Below, in pieces: positions 34,788-44,062 of a stretch of DNA of 64,000 nucleotides. The DNA lies in contig NZ_BOSG01000006.1 of NCBI RefSeq assembly GCF_018403225.1, positions 310,001 through 374,000 on the forward strand. Direction: 5' to 3'. Positions within the stretch are counted from its first letter, which is position 1, and each line of letters opens with the position of its first letter. The notes beneath the pieces are model-generated. The model was not told the DNA's origin. It was given only the letters and a program-made list of their open reading frames with translations, and did no database searches. The stretch is from Paenibacillus sp. J23TS9. Its GTDB lineage: Bacteria > Bacillota > Bacilli > Paenibacillales > Paenibacillaceae. Position numbers and translations under genes: made by a program.

Positions 34788-34917
34788 CGTGAAGGGTGAA
34801 TTCTTGAAATATTTCCAAGTTTCTTTCAAATGTTTACAAGTCCGAAACAAACGGACACCCTGGCGAAACAACATGTGGGTAATATGTGATTAACGAAACC
34901 TTGGAGGTGCTTTTTCA

Positions 34918-35862
34918 ATGAAATTATCAAAATCCGCAGTCACAGCCGCTGCCCTCATAGCCGCAATCAGTTTACAAGCAGGTGCCGGAGCGATTCATGC
35001 CGCCGGAACAACCGCTGCTCCCAAAGTCATCTCGGCTTCATCAGCAGCTTCCGCCAAAACGGCGCATCAGAACGCAGTCTACAACCATATGATGAGCTTG
35101 CTCAAATCCCCATCCAAGCAAGCTGAAGCCGTAAGTTATATGGAAAAGAATATCTATCAAGTGTCGCCTTGGCAGGGTTCCATGATGGTGCTGAAGCTCG
35201 AAAACGCTGAAAAAGCGAATCTCGACGCCTGGAACAATAAGTTTTTCAAGGACAGCATTCAGAGCAAACTGATGAAGCTTATGAAATCCGGAGATGACAT
35301 GACATCCCTAATCAACAAAACCAGCGACAAAAGTCTGAAAAGCTTGCTCAAGGGCGCCCGCGATAGCGGCTACATGCTGCAAACATCCGAAGGCTCGTTC
35401 TATCTGGTACTGGATTATCCACGTTTCCAAAAGGTACGCTCCTATGTCTCTACCGACATCAAGAGCTACATTGATATCATGACAACGGAAACCAAAGCTC
35501 CGTTTGCCAATGACGGCGCCTTGTCCATCGGATGGACGGAAGTGACGAAGCGAGCATTGTCGCAGGAAGCCTTCGTGAATTCCTTCCCGCATTCCAACCG
35601 TACAGCCCAAGTGAAGTCGCTGTATACCATGTACCTGAGCATTTCGATGTCCGGTCTCAATAACACACCGTTGTTTGACTATGACACCAAAAAAGCCGAT
35701 GCCAAGGCCAAAGCGGCCCTGCAGGCTGCTGTCAGCAAAGGGGATCCTTCCAAAAGCGTTTACCTGAAAAAGCTGAAAGGTTTCCTCGACGTGCTGGAGA
35801 AAAACAATGACATCCTGACACCCGAAGTCGATAAATACAGAAAAGCTGCTTCCGGCATGTAA
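34918..35862 (+). CDS. Secreted hypothetical protein, 314 aa
   Basis: The protein begins with a classical signal peptide (MKLSKSAVTAAALIAAI) and a likely cleavage site after IHAA near residue 30. The mature part is Ser/Ala/Lys-rich and helical, with repeats of short Lys-containing helices, and I recognise no family or catalytic motif. ATG 34918 follows TTGGAGGTG. It forms a single-gene unit with a strong terminator. It may be a secreted or wall-associated protein. Confidence 0.65.
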   Translation: MKLSKSAVTAAALIAAISLQAGAGAIHAAGTTAAPKVISASSAASAKTAHQNAVYNHMMSLLKSPSKQAEAVSYMEKNIYQVSPWQGSMMVLKLENAEKANLDAWNNKFFKDSIQSKLMKLMKSGDDMTSLINKTSDKSLKSLLKGARDSGYMLQTSEGSFYLVLDYPRFQKVRSYVSTDIKSYIDIMTTETKAPFANDGALSIGWTEVTKRALSQEAFVNSFPHSNRTAQVKSLYTMYLSISMSGLNNTPLFDYDTKKADAKAKAALQAAVSKGDPSKSVYLKKLKGFLDVLEKNNDILTPEVDKYRKAASGM

Positions 35863-35901
35863 TAACGCCTATTAGACCGGCCGTAGTAATCGCAATAAGG
35901 T

Positions 35902-35947
35902 CTCTGCCCCTCTCTGCTTCTAAACGGAGCGGGCAGGGGCTTTTTTT
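35902..35947 (+). terminator. Terminator after the secreted protein gene
   Basis: GCCCCT and AGGGGC pair, with further CGCTCCG-like pairing within, followed by TTTTTTT. Confidence 0.85.
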
Positions 35948-36058
35948 ATGCGGGTAAGGTAGATCACATTCAAAAACGAGCTGCAAAATTTGGTATGAAA
36001 GCCTGAGTTTGAAAGCATTGTTTACGGTTAAAGTATGGGGGAAGGGGAGTTTTGCAGC

Positions 36059-36742
36059 ATGAGAAAAATAAGCATCATTGTATTAGGACTGATCCTGCTC
36101 ATTGGAGCTGCGGGCTGCTCGTCCAAGGAAGCGGAGAGCGTCAGCAACTCCGATCAAGTCAGTACCAATAACGGTACGGATACCGGCACTGGTACTAATA
36201 CGGATAGTGAAAATAATACCAATACCAATACCTCTACTACTGCTCCAACACCTGCGAAGGAAACGAATCCAGCTGAACAAGCAGCTGCCGATTTGCAAAA
36301 GGCCACATTTAAGGTAACTCCGCAGGAAGCTCTCGACCTCGCTGCCACCAAAGGCAAAGGAGATGTCACCAAACTGGAGCTGGAGCTGGAAAATCAGGTA
36401 TATGCCTACAAAGTCGAAATGATGACCGATACGCAAAAGACCAAAATAGGTATCCATGCAGACGACAAGAGCATCCTCGAAAATAAATCCGAACCGCTGG
36501 ATAAAAGCAAGGTTAAAATCGACCGGCAGCAATCCAAAATCGACCTGACAGGAATCATCGATGAGAAGAAAGCCATGGAGATCGCCACCCAAAAAGTGAA
36601 CGGAACCGTTTCCGAATGGAAAATCGAAAGAAAAAACGGTCCAACGTACTATGAGGTTGACGTACACAATGCCAGTAAAGAACATGAAATCAAGATTGAT
36701 GCCAAAACCGGTAAAATCCTCAGTCTTGGCGAGGATGATTAA
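36059..36742 (+). CDS. PepSY-domain lipoprotein
   Basis: A 227-residue lipoprotein with lipobox GAAGC (Cys about 19), a Thr/Asn/Gly linker, then two PepSY units: TPQEALDLAATKGKGDVTKLE and EKKAMEIATQKVNGTVSEWK, each ending in a beta-hairpin such as YYEVDVHNASKEHEIKIDA. PepSY domains often inhibit extracytoplasmic peptidases. ATG 36059 follows GGGGAG; the frame is open to 36035. It is monocistronic. Confidence 0.82.
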   Translation: MRKISIIVLGLILLIGAAGCSSKEAESVSNSDQVSTNNGTDTGTGTNTDSENNTNTNTSTTAPTPAKETNPAEQAAADLQKATFKVTPQEALDLAATKGKGDVTKLELELENQVYAYKVEMMTDTQKTKIGIHADDKSILENKSEPLDKSKVKIDRQQSKIDLTGIIDEKKAMEIATQKVNGTVSEWKIERKNGPTYYEVDVHNASKEHEIKIDAKTGKILSLGEDD

Positions 36743-36783
36743 ACCGGATTTAGGGCTACGGGTATGACCTGCAAGTTTACCAC

Positions 36784-36828
36784 AGGAAGGCTTCCGACAA
36801 GCTGTCGGAGGTCTTCTTTTTTTGTTTT
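36784..36828 (+). terminator. Terminator after the PepSY lipoprotein gene
   Basis: CTTCCGACA and TGTCGGAGG pair with short flanking GAAG/CTTC and are followed by a long T-run. Confidence 0.85.
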
Positions 36829-36900
36829 TTGGATGCATGGTGGGATTCTCAGAATCTACCACTATTATCCTGTAAATTATTTTCTGTATTTTCGGATATT

Positions 36901-36929
36901 TAGAAAATTATTTTCTAAAAGCGTTTACA
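36901..36929 (+). promoter_or_regulatory. Palindrome and overlapping cre-like site before the FAD oxidoreductase gene
   Basis: TAGAAAATTATTTTCTA (36901-36917) is a perfect 8-bp-arm palindrome. Overlapping it, TAAAAGCGTTTACA (36916-36929) reads on the minus strand as TGTAAACGCTTTTA, matching 13 of 14 positions of the CcpA cre consensus. The word AAATTATTTTCT also occurs about 30 bp upstream. The cluster encodes an RpiR-type regulator that could bind the palindrome (inference). Confidence 0.5.
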
Positions 36930-36999
36930 AATTATTTTTATTTTGTTAGCCTATAGGCATTAAAAGGAAATCAATCTTGCGATAAGAGGAGTGGAGAAC

Positions 37000-38349
37000 A
37001 TGCAGCAATATGACGTAGTTGTCATGGGCGGAGGCATTTCCGGATCCATGGCTGCCATTGCCGCTTCCAAAACCGGAGCCAAAACGCTGATCGTCGAATC
37101 TCACGGTTTTCTGGGCGGTACGCTGACAGCTAATGGGGTAGGTCCCATGATGACTTTCCATGCCGGTGACAAGCTGGCGATTCAGGGATTCACCGATCAG
37201 CTCATCGAACGGCTCAAAAGACTCGGCAAATCTCCAGGGCATATTTTCGATACGGTAGGTTTTACATACTCCGTTACCCCGTTTGACGCCGAAGCCATGA
37301 AGCATGAGCTTGAGCTGATGGTCACGGAAGCAGGCGGTGATATCCTGTATCACACGATGCTGGCCGGTGTTCAGACGGAAAATGGGCGAATCACGGGTAT
37401 TACGATATGTAATAAATCCGGCATCAGCAGGATCCAGGCCTCCGTCTTCATCGATGCCACAGGCGATGGAGATCTGTCTGCAGGCGCCGGTGTGGAATAC
37501 ACCAAGGGTCGTGAATCGGACGGCGCCACGCAGCCAATGACCTTGAAAATGAAAATGTACAACGTCAATATCGCTAAGGTCAAGGAGTATATTCATAGCC
37601 ATCCCGAGGATTTCCCTCTATACAATGGGGATACCTCCATTATTGAGAAATCCCCCCGCCTCTCTGTCGGCGGCTTTGACAGCCTCTTCAAAAAGGCCAA
37701 GGAACGCGGCGAAATCTCCATCCCGCGCGAAAATATCCTGTTCTTTGAAACCAATAACCCTGGCGAAGTCATCCTGAATACAACCCGCATTCTCGGCCAT
37801 GACGCGACCGATGCGCTCAGCCTGAGCCGCGCCGAAATGGAAGGCCGCAAGCAGTGCCGCGAGCTGGAGCTGTTCGTACGCAAATACATCCCCGGATTTG
37901 AGGATGCCGTCGTCGAATCCACGGGTCCGAACATCGGTGTCCGCGGTTCGCGCCAGATTAAGGGCGTTTACACACTGACCGCAAGCGATATTCTGGAGCA
38001 GCGCCTGTTCGAGGATACAATCGCCCACTCCGGCTACCCGATTGATATCCACAGTCCGGACGGCGAAGGAACCAAGCATCAAAAACTGGAATGGGGCGGC
38101 ATGTACAGCATTCCATTCTCCTGCATGATCTCGGACTCCGTGAAGAACCTGATCGTCATCGGCCGCTGTATCTCGGCAACCTTCGAAGCGCAGGCTGCGA
38201 TGAGAACCACGCCGACCACGGGCGCCATCGGTCATGGCGGCGGCGTTGCGGCAGCACTCGCAGCACTTGAAGGACAGAATGTGCAGGATGTGGACATCAA
38301 GAAGGTGCAGACGATTTTGAAAGAGCAAGGAGCTTATCTGGAAGTTTAA
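37000..38349 (+). CDS. FAD-dependent oxidoreductase
   Basis: A 449-residue flavoprotein of the FAD_oxidored family. The dinucleotide-binding motif VVMGGGISGSMAAIAASKTG opens the protein, HGFLGGTLTANGVGPM follows, and DATGDGDLSAGAG and a C-terminal GHGGGVAAALA finish the FAD site. ATG 37000 is preceded by GAGGAG eight bases before; a GTG at 36991 is possible. It is first in a cluster with a permease and a hydantoinase-like protein, so it probably acts in breakdown of a small N-heterocyclic or dicarboxylic compound. Confidence 0.82.
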   Translation: MQQYDVVVMGGGISGSMAAIAASKTGAKTLIVESHGFLGGTLTANGVGPMMTFHAGDKLAIQGFTDQLIERLKRLGKSPGHIFDTVGFTYSVTPFDAEAMKHELELMVTEAGGDILYHTMLAGVQTENGRITGITICNKSGISRIQASVFIDATGDGDLSAGAGVEYTKGRESDGATQPMTLKMKMYNVNIAKVKEYIHSHPEDFPLYNGDTSIIEKSPRLSVGGFDSLFKKAKERGEISIPRENILFFETNNPGEVILNTTRILGHDATDALSLSRAEMEGRKQCRELELFVRKYIPGFEDAVVESTGPNIGVRGSRQIKGVYTLTASDILEQRLFEDTIAHSGYPIDIHSPDGEGTKHQKLEWGGMYSIPFSCMISDSVKNLIVIGRCISATFEAQAAMRTTPTTGAIGHGGGVAAALAALEGQNVQDVDIKKVQTILKEQGAYLEV

Positions 38350-38384
38350 TAGCAGCCCATTATCAGTACTTCATAGAAGCGAAA

Positions 38385-38500
38385 GTAGCAGAGGGGACGG
38401 AATCGATCTGAAGAAGCGATAGCGGTCGCCTTTGTCTCCGCATTTGCACCGCTAAGGTGCTACAATCCACAAATGTGGAGACAACAGCGATCGGAAGACC
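38385..38500 (+). ncRNA. Structured intergenic element before the permease gene
   Basis: TTGTCTCCGCATTTG (38432-38446) and CAAATGTGGAGACAA (38470-38484) form a 15-bp stem with one G-U pair. Inside lies CACC-gctaa-GGTG (38447-38459). The flanks hold CGATCTGAAGAAGCG and GCGATCGGAAGACCG. From memory such elements recur between genes in Paenibacillus genomes. It has no terminator tract. It may be a dispersed repeat, a cis-acting leader, or both. Confidence 0.5.
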
Positions 38501-38581
38501 GAACCGTAACCGCAGCGATTAACTAACACAATGTTAATAGCTAATTTCAACATAGCAGCCCATTTGAGAGGGGAAATTCTT

Positions 38582-39874
38582 GTGACAACTGCAATGTGGT
38601 TCCAAGCAATCGGTATTCTGCTCATCTTTCTGGTGTTTGTAGGACTTATGATGGCGCGTAAGCTGCCAACTATTCTGGCCCTCCCTTGCATGGCGATCCT
38701 TTTCGCCATCATCGCTGGCGTTCCGTGGTTGTCGAATAATCCGGACGTGACATCTATCGCCAAAACCATCCTCGCCGGCGGTTCCATGAAACTGTCCGGC
38801 GCCATCGCAGGCTTGATATTCGGTGCCTGGTTCGGTCAGGTTCTGAACAAAGTCGGCATCACCAAATCCATTATCCGCAAAGCGGCCGAACTCGCCGGAG
38901 ATAAACCTGTACTTATAGCTATTCTATTCTTTATTACCGCATCCATTATTTTTTCTGCTGCAGGCGGACTCGGCATGGTTATCCTGGTCGGTACGATCGT
39001 CATTCCGATTATGCTGACAGCAGGCATCTCCCAATTTGTCGCTTCTATTGTTGTCCTGCTGGCCGTTGGTGTCGGCTCCCTCTTCAATGTTTCCAACTGG
39101 GCCGTCTATGTCGATGTACTGGGCCTTTCCGTTGATAAAATTGCCAATTACACCTTGGTTGTAGCCCTCCCGCTGATCGTGATTTCACTGATTATGATCG
39201 TCTTCTATGTCAAAAAAGACGGCAAAGGCCGCAAAGCCTGGGCCATGCCTGCCGCAACACCCGGCGACAATAAAAAGGTGCCGGCGATTGCGCTGATCAG
39301 CCCGCTGGTACCGGTACTCCTTGTCTTCATCTTCAAGATCGATATCGTCCCGGCGGTTATCATCGGCGCGATTGTAACCATTCTGCTTACCTGGCCTAAG
39401 CGCCCGATCCATATCCTGTCCAGCGCGATGATTGAGGGTATTCAAGATGTTGCCGGCGCAATGGCGCTCATGATCGGTATCGGTATCCTGCTGAGCTCCG
39501 TTATGTCGCCACAGGTATCGGCGGTTATTTCACCTCTGATTGAGTCTGTGCTTCCAGGCAACCCGCTGATGTATATTCTGTTCTTTACGATTCTGTCGCC
39601 GCTTGCAATCTACCGCGGACCGCTGAATGTATGGGGTCTTGGCAGCGGCATCGCCGCCCTCTTCGTCACAGCCGGTATGACGCCGGTTGCCGCCATGCTC
39701 GCTTTGCGCGCAGTCAGCAACGTACAATCCGTCTCAGACCCAACGAATTCGCATAACGTATGGGTGGCTGATTTTACGAAGAGCGATATTAATGAGATTT
39801 TGAAAAAGACACTGCCATGGACGATGGCATCCGTGCTGATCTCCCTGATTTTCGGAGCTTTTATGGTGTTCTAG
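38582..39874 (+). CDS. Polytopic permease (GntP/citrate-like transporter fold)
   Basis: An about 430-residue membrane protein with ten or more hydrophobic helices. The segments LAGGSMKLSGAIAGLIFGAWFG and SAAGGLGMVILVG resemble re-entrant regions of the ion-transporter superfamily (CitMHS, GntP, DcuC). I place the start at GTG 38582 with GAGGGG eight bases upstream. The cluster suggests import of the compound processed by the FAD oxidoreductase and the hydantoinase-like protein. The precise family is uncertain. Confidence 0.72.
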   Translation: MTTAMWFQAIGILLIFLVFVGLMMARKLPTILALPCMAILFAIIAGVPWLSNNPDVTSIAKTILAGGSMKLSGAIAGLIFGAWFGQVLNKVGITKSIIRKAAELAGDKPVLIAILFFITASIIFSAAGGLGMVILVGTIVIPIMLTAGISQFVASIVVLLAVGVGSLFNVSNWAVYVDVLGLSVDKIANYTLVVALPLIVISLIMIVFYVKKDGKGRKAWAMPAATPGDNKKVPAIALISPLVPVLLVFIFKIDIVPAVIIGAIVTILLTWPKRPIHILSSAMIEGIQDVAGAMALMIGIGILLSSVMSPQVSAVISPLIESVLPGNPLMYILFFTILSPLAIYRGPLNVWGLGSGIAALFVTAGMTPVAAMLALRAVSNVQSVSDPTNSHNVWVADFTKSDINEILKKTLPWTMASVLISLIFGAFMVF

Positions 39875-39959
39875 AGATAAAAAGCTATAAATTGAAGGTT
39901 CAATTTTTTATGGTTATTGATTAAAGGGTTCGATTTTGCAATTCGTTTTGTAGTTCGAT

Positions 39960-40110
39960 TATAAATTTTTTATTATGAGGGTTCGCTTTAAAGAGGTACT
40001 CGCTTCAACGGAGGAGGCGGAATTATTCTGGAGAAGGAATAATCCGCATCCGGAGTAGTGCAGTAACACTAGAAGAATATCCGGAGTGCTGCAATAGCTA
40101 GCTGCAGAGA
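39960..40110 (+). repeat. Leader-like element with a hairpin and two 18-bp direct repeats
   Basis: GCGGAATTATTC (40017-40028) pairs with GAATAATCCGC (40037-40047) with one bulge. Directly after follow ATCCGGAGTAGTGCAGTA (40048-40065) and ATCCGGAGTGCTGCAATA (40079-40096), alike at 14-15 of 18 positions, and then the palindrome AGCTAGCT. No promoter or terminator is clear. It fills most of the 303 bp between the permease and the hydantoinase-like gene. Confidence 0.5.
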
Positions 40111-40177
40111 TCAATTTATACAAATCGGGCAAAGCACATCTCGAGCGGTCCTTTGCCCGTCATCTTAGGAGGACATT

Positions 40178-42322
40178 ATGGGGAGACAAAAGGTAAGAGT
40201 TGGCATTGACGTCGGCGGAACGTTTACTGACGCGGCTCTCATTGATAATGAGACATTTGAAGTCATCGAAAAAATGAAAATTCCGACCACTCACCATGAT
40301 CCGGACGGCGTGGCGAAGGGGATCGTTCAAATTCTGAATCGAATTCTGGACAGCAAAGGCATTCTGCCGGAGGATGTCACCTTCATCGCCCACGGGACAA
40401 CGCAGGCGACGAATGCGCTTCTGGAGGGTGATGTGGCAAGAGTCGGCATTATCGGGATGGGCTCAGGCCTTGACGGCCTCAGCGCACGCTCCGAATCCAA
40501 TCCCGGGAATATCGAGCTGGCGCCGGGCAAATATCTCCATACCTATCATGTCTATCTCGATTCCAAGAATCTGACGGATGAACAGATTGAAGGGGCTATT
40601 GATGAGCTGGCGGGCCAAGGGGCCGAAGTCATCGTTGCTTCCGAGGCTTACAGCGTCGATGATCCTGCCAATGAACTGCGGGTTGTGGAGCTTGCGAACC
40701 GCAAGGGCATCTATGCCACGGGCGGCCATGAAATCAGCCAGCTCTATGGCTTGAAGACCCGGACAAGAACGGCAGTCGTCAACGCCTCCCTCATTCCGAA
40801 AATGATGGAAACCGCCAATATGACCGAGAAATCCGTGAAAAATGCCAACATCCAGTCACAGCTCATGATCATGCGCTGCGATGGCGGTGTGATGAGCATC
40901 GACGAGGTGCGCAAGCGGCCGATCCTGACCATGCTGTCAGGCCTTGCTGCCGGAGTTGCCGGAGCATTGATGTACGAGAAAATTTCAGACGGTATTTTCT
41001 TTGAAGTCGGCGGTACCAGCGTCGACATTTCCGTCATTAAGAACGGTAAAGTCATGATCAAGAATGCCGAGGTTGGCGGTCACCGCACGTACCTGCAGTC
41101 CCTGGATGTGCGCACGCTTGGCATCGCCGGCGGCAGTATGATCAAAGTGGCTGGCGGACGCATCACGGATGTCGGCCCGCGCAGTGCGCATATTGCCGGC
41201 AAGGAGTACGAGGCCTTCGCCCCTGCAGAGAATATCGCAGATCCGAAGGTGAAGTTCATCAGCCCCCGCGAAGGGGATCCGGCCGAGTATGCGATCTGTG
41301 AATGCGTGAATGGCAAGGAATATTCCTATACCCTTGCCGGAGCAGCGAATATTCTGAACTATATTCCAGACGGAGATTACGCCAAGGGCAACAAGGAGGC
41401 CGCTCTCAAAGCCTGGAAGGCGCTGGCCGACCATGTCGGTGTCAGCGTGGAGGAAGCAGCAAGACAAGCCATGAATATCGCGATCGACAAGACGATGAAG
41501 ACCGTCAATGAAATGATTGACGATTATGAGCTGGACCGGACCTTCGTCACGCTCGTGGGCGGCGGAGGCAGCGGTGCGGTACTCGTACCGGCCATGGCGG
41601 AGCGCGAAAGCCTCAAATGCCAGATCGCCAATAATGCGCCCTATGTTTCAACCATTGGTGTGGCGCTGGCGATGGTGAAGGAACAGCTTGAACGAACGGT
41701 CGTTAACCCGACCGATGAGGATATCAAGCGCATCCGCGCCGAAATTGTGGAACGCATCGTCAAATCCGGTGCCTCCGAGGATACCGTAGAAGTGACGATT
41801 GAGATCGACAATCAGAAGAATATTCTCCGCGCCATCGCCACCGGCTCCACCGAGCTGCGCTCCAAGGATTTGGCCCAGGAAGCTATATCGGTAGATGATA
41901 TGAAGGTGATTGCCGCAAGCTCGATAGATCAGCCGGTCGAATCGACCATACTCGCGGCGCAAACGGGAAGGTGGAGCTTGTTTACCAGCGAGAGCGTGAA
42001 GAAATCATTTTTCGGTCTGCTGAAGAAGAAATCCAGCAGCGTCAGCGTGCTGGACCGCGAAGGCGTTGTCCGCTTCAAAAAGAGCAATGTGCATTATGCG
42101 AAGCTCAGCAAAGCGGCGCAGGAACCGCTGAACGATTTTCTCGATGATAACACCATCTACTCCGACGCCAACGCCACGCTTCCGAAGGTATTCGTTTTTT
42201 ATAAGGAAAAGATGCTGGATTTGACCGGCATGCAGACCAAAGAGCAGCTCATATCCATCCTTGAGATCGAGACCGAGATGCTTGCAGCGCAGGATGAACT
42301 GCTCGTTGTGGCTTATCAGTAA
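40178..42322 (+). CDS. Hydantoinase/oxoprolinase family protein (HyuA-like)
   Basis: An ATP-dependent amidohydrolase of the N-methylhydantoinase A / acetone carboxylase beta family. It opens GIDVGGTFTDAALID, the ASKHA phosphate-binding signature, and contains HGTTQATNALLEG and FEVGGTSVDISVIKNG. At 714 residues it is a normal HyuA-like length, and no hyuB partner follows. ATG 40178 follows TTAGGAGG. It forms a catabolic set with the FAD oxidoreductase and permease. The substrate could be a hydantoin, 5-oxoproline or a related cyclic amide. Confidence 0.88.
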   Translation: MGRQKVRVGIDVGGTFTDAALIDNETFEVIEKMKIPTTHHDPDGVAKGIVQILNRILDSKGILPEDVTFIAHGTTQATNALLEGDVARVGIIGMGSGLDGLSARSESNPGNIELAPGKYLHTYHVYLDSKNLTDEQIEGAIDELAGQGAEVIVASEAYSVDDPANELRVVELANRKGIYATGGHEISQLYGLKTRTRTAVVNASLIPKMMETANMTEKSVKNANIQSQLMIMRCDGGVMSIDEVRKRPILTMLSGLAAGVAGALMYEKISDGIFFEVGGTSVDISVIKNGKVMIKNAEVGGHRTYLQSLDVRTLGIAGGSMIKVAGGRITDVGPRSAHIAGKEYEAFAPAENIADPKVKFISPREGDPAEYAICECVNGKEYSYTLAGAANILNYIPDGDYAKGNKEAALKAWKALADHVGVSVEEAARQAMNIAIDKTMKTVNEMIDDYELDRTFVTLVGGGGSGAVLVPAMAERESLKCQIANNAPYVSTIGVALAMVKEQLERTVVNPTDEDIKRIRAEIVERIVKSGASEDTVEVTIEIDNQKNILRAIATGSTELRSKDLAQEAISVDDMKVIAASSIDQPVESTILAAQTGRWSLFTSESVKKSFFGLLKKKSSSVSVLDREGVVRFKKSNVHYAKLSKAAQEPLNDFLDDNTIYSDANATLPKVFVFYKEKMLDLTGMQTKEQLISILEIETEMLAAQDELLVVAYQ

Positions 42323-42366
42323 ACAGGTGTATTTTTATAATCCGTGTTGAAAAGGAGATGTTCCGG

Positions 42367-43029
42367 ATGCCCGTTCTCCCCCTTCAAACCCTAACCGATG
42401 AATTACTGGGTTGCATGGAGCTGAAGCAGGACCCGCTTTTTCATAAAATTCCGGAAGCAAAGATTCCGTATTATGTTCATGAGTCGCTCCGGTTCGGACG
42501 TCATGCAGCGGCATCATACAAGGACAGCAGCATCCGCCGGATGTGCGAGGACGCCGGACTTCATTATGAAGTGACGAACGCTTCCGGTGAGTATCATAAC
42601 GTCTCCTTTCGCGCACAGATCGATTTCACCAAAAAGCAGCCTGAAATTATTCTTTACGCTTCCTCTCTGCAAGGAATGCAGCGGGTATGCCGGGATATCC
42701 TGGGGAAGCCGACCAGCGCAGCAGAACCGGACATGGAGCGCTTGATCGATATTCATTTGGCTCATGAATTCTATCACTGGCTGGAGTACCGGGATGCGGC
42801 ATTTACGAATGAGAGATTAGAGCCTATCGAGGTCTTTAAGCTGGGGCCATATACGAAGAGATCCACTGTGGTACAATGCAGCGAGATCGCCGCACATGCT
42901 TTTTGCAAGGAAGTTCTGGGCCTTCCCTGCCTGCCCAATCTGCTGGATTATGCTTACTTGATCGAAGAGAAACACATGCAGGCCGAAGCGTTCGAACAGC
43001 AGCTCGAAACTTGCAAATTATGGATATAG
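42367..43029 (+). CDS. Hypothetical protein with HEXXH motif
   Basis: A 220-residue soluble protein. HLAHEFYHWLEYRD (near 135) fits the HEXXH zinc-binding motif of metallopeptidases, and a later Glu in QCSEIAAHAFCKEVLG could be the third ligand. I do not recognise a named family. ATG 42367 has AGGAG nine bases upstream; the frame opens at 42358 but that start overlaps the ribosome binding site. It lies between the hydantoinase-like gene and an RpiR regulator and may be co-transcribed with them. Confidence 0.6.
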   Translation: MPVLPLQTLTDELLGCMELKQDPLFHKIPEAKIPYYVHESLRFGRHAAASYKDSSIRRMCEDAGLHYEVTNASGEYHNVSFRAQIDFTKKQPEIILYASSLQGMQRVCRDILGKPTSAAEPDMERLIDIHLAHEFYHWLEYRDAAFTNERLEPIEVFKLGPYTKRSTVVQCSEIAAHAFCKEVLGLPCLPNLLDYAYLIEEKHMQAEAFEQQLETCKLWI

Positions 43030-43125
43030 CGTACTCTCAATACCTCACTCGGTGTGATATAATGGGGAAATCTAGCGGAGATCACCGGACTCGTCATTTC
43101 CAGCGTTAGATCAGGAGGAGGTATC

Positions 43126-43986
43126 ATGTCTTCACAGGTTCCGGCCGTTATCGCAAAAATTGTATCCCAAACCCAAAAATTGACTTATGGTGAGAACCAG
43201 ATTGCCAATTTTGTCATACACAATCCGGATTTTATTACGCGTAACACGATTACGTCCATTGCCAATGAAATCGGCGTATCGGAAACAAGTATTAACCGGT
43301 TCTGTAAAAAGGTTGGCTTTAAGGGCTTTAACGATTTCAAAATCGCCTTTGCCCAAGATGCTTTTTACCGGGATATGCAGGCCAAGAAAAAGGAAAGACG
43401 GGAAATCAACCCGATCGATGCGCTCGCGCTCGATTATAACGAGCTTATCGTTAATACGTCTGCGCTCGTCACTGAGGATCAGCTCCACCGTGTGGTGGAC
43501 ATTCTGAAGGGGGCAAGACGAATTTATATTATCGGCTTGTTCGATTCTTATCTGGCCGCGATTGCCCTGAAGAATCGTCTGTCGATCATCGGCATGATGG
43601 CCGAGGCGGTGAATGACAGCCGTGCCATGAAGATCGCCGCCGCGCAGTGCGGCAAGGAGGACGTCGTCGTCGCCTTCTCCCGCTCCGGATCAACGAAGGA
43701 AATCGTGGACACGGTAGCCATTGCACAGGTCAACCAGGTCAAGACGATCTCGATCACCTGTTACGATTCGTCGCCAATCACGGAGAACGCGGACGTGAAC
43801 ATCATCGTGCCGGATAAAATTTCGGTCAACAACAGCGCGCTGATGTCCAATCATATCACCTTCCTGTTCGTCGTGGATTTGATCATGAGCATCTTCATTT
43901 CTTCGGACAAAACGTATTTGAAAAAGAAACTCGACAGTGAAGCCGTGCTTGCGAGCGATCTGACGATTACGAATTATTTTTTGTAG
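43126..43986 (+). CDS. MurR/RpiR-family transcriptional regulator
   Basis: A 286-residue regulator with an N-terminal HTH_6 domain (about 1-75; TSIANEIGVSETSINRFCKK is the HTH core) and a C-terminal SIS sugar-phosphate-binding domain (IYIIGLFDSYLAAI; VVAFSRSGSTKEIVD). Such proteins usually sense phosphosugars and repress or activate adjacent catabolic genes. ATG 43126 follows AGGAGGAGG. It closes the catabolic cluster and ends at a strong bidirectional terminator. Confidence 0.9.
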   Translation: MSSQVPAVIAKIVSQTQKLTYGENQIANFVIHNPDFITRNTITSIANEIGVSETSINRFCKKVGFKGFNDFKIAFAQDAFYRDMQAKKKERREINPIDALALDYNELIVNTSALVTEDQLHRVVDILKGARRIYIIGLFDSYLAAIALKNRLSIIGMMAEAVNDSRAMKIAAAQCGKEDVVVAFSRSGSTKEIVDTVAIAQVNQVKTISITCYDSSPITENADVNIIVPDKISVNNSALMSNHITFLFVVDLIMSIFISSDKTYLKKKLDSEAVLASDLTITNYFL

Positions 43987-43997
43987 CGTGAAAATAG

Positions 43998-44031
43998 AAG
44001 AGCGCCCTTCCACTGATGGAGGGGCGCTCTT
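43998..44031. terminator. Bidirectional terminator between the RpiR gene and ilvA
   Basis: AAGAGCGCCC and GGGCGCTCTT pair with TCCA/TGGA continuing the stem. T-rich tracts follow on both strands, fitting the convergent genes on either side. Confidence 0.88.
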
Positions 44032-44062
44032 GCGTTCTTAAGTTATCATCATTATTTTATTA

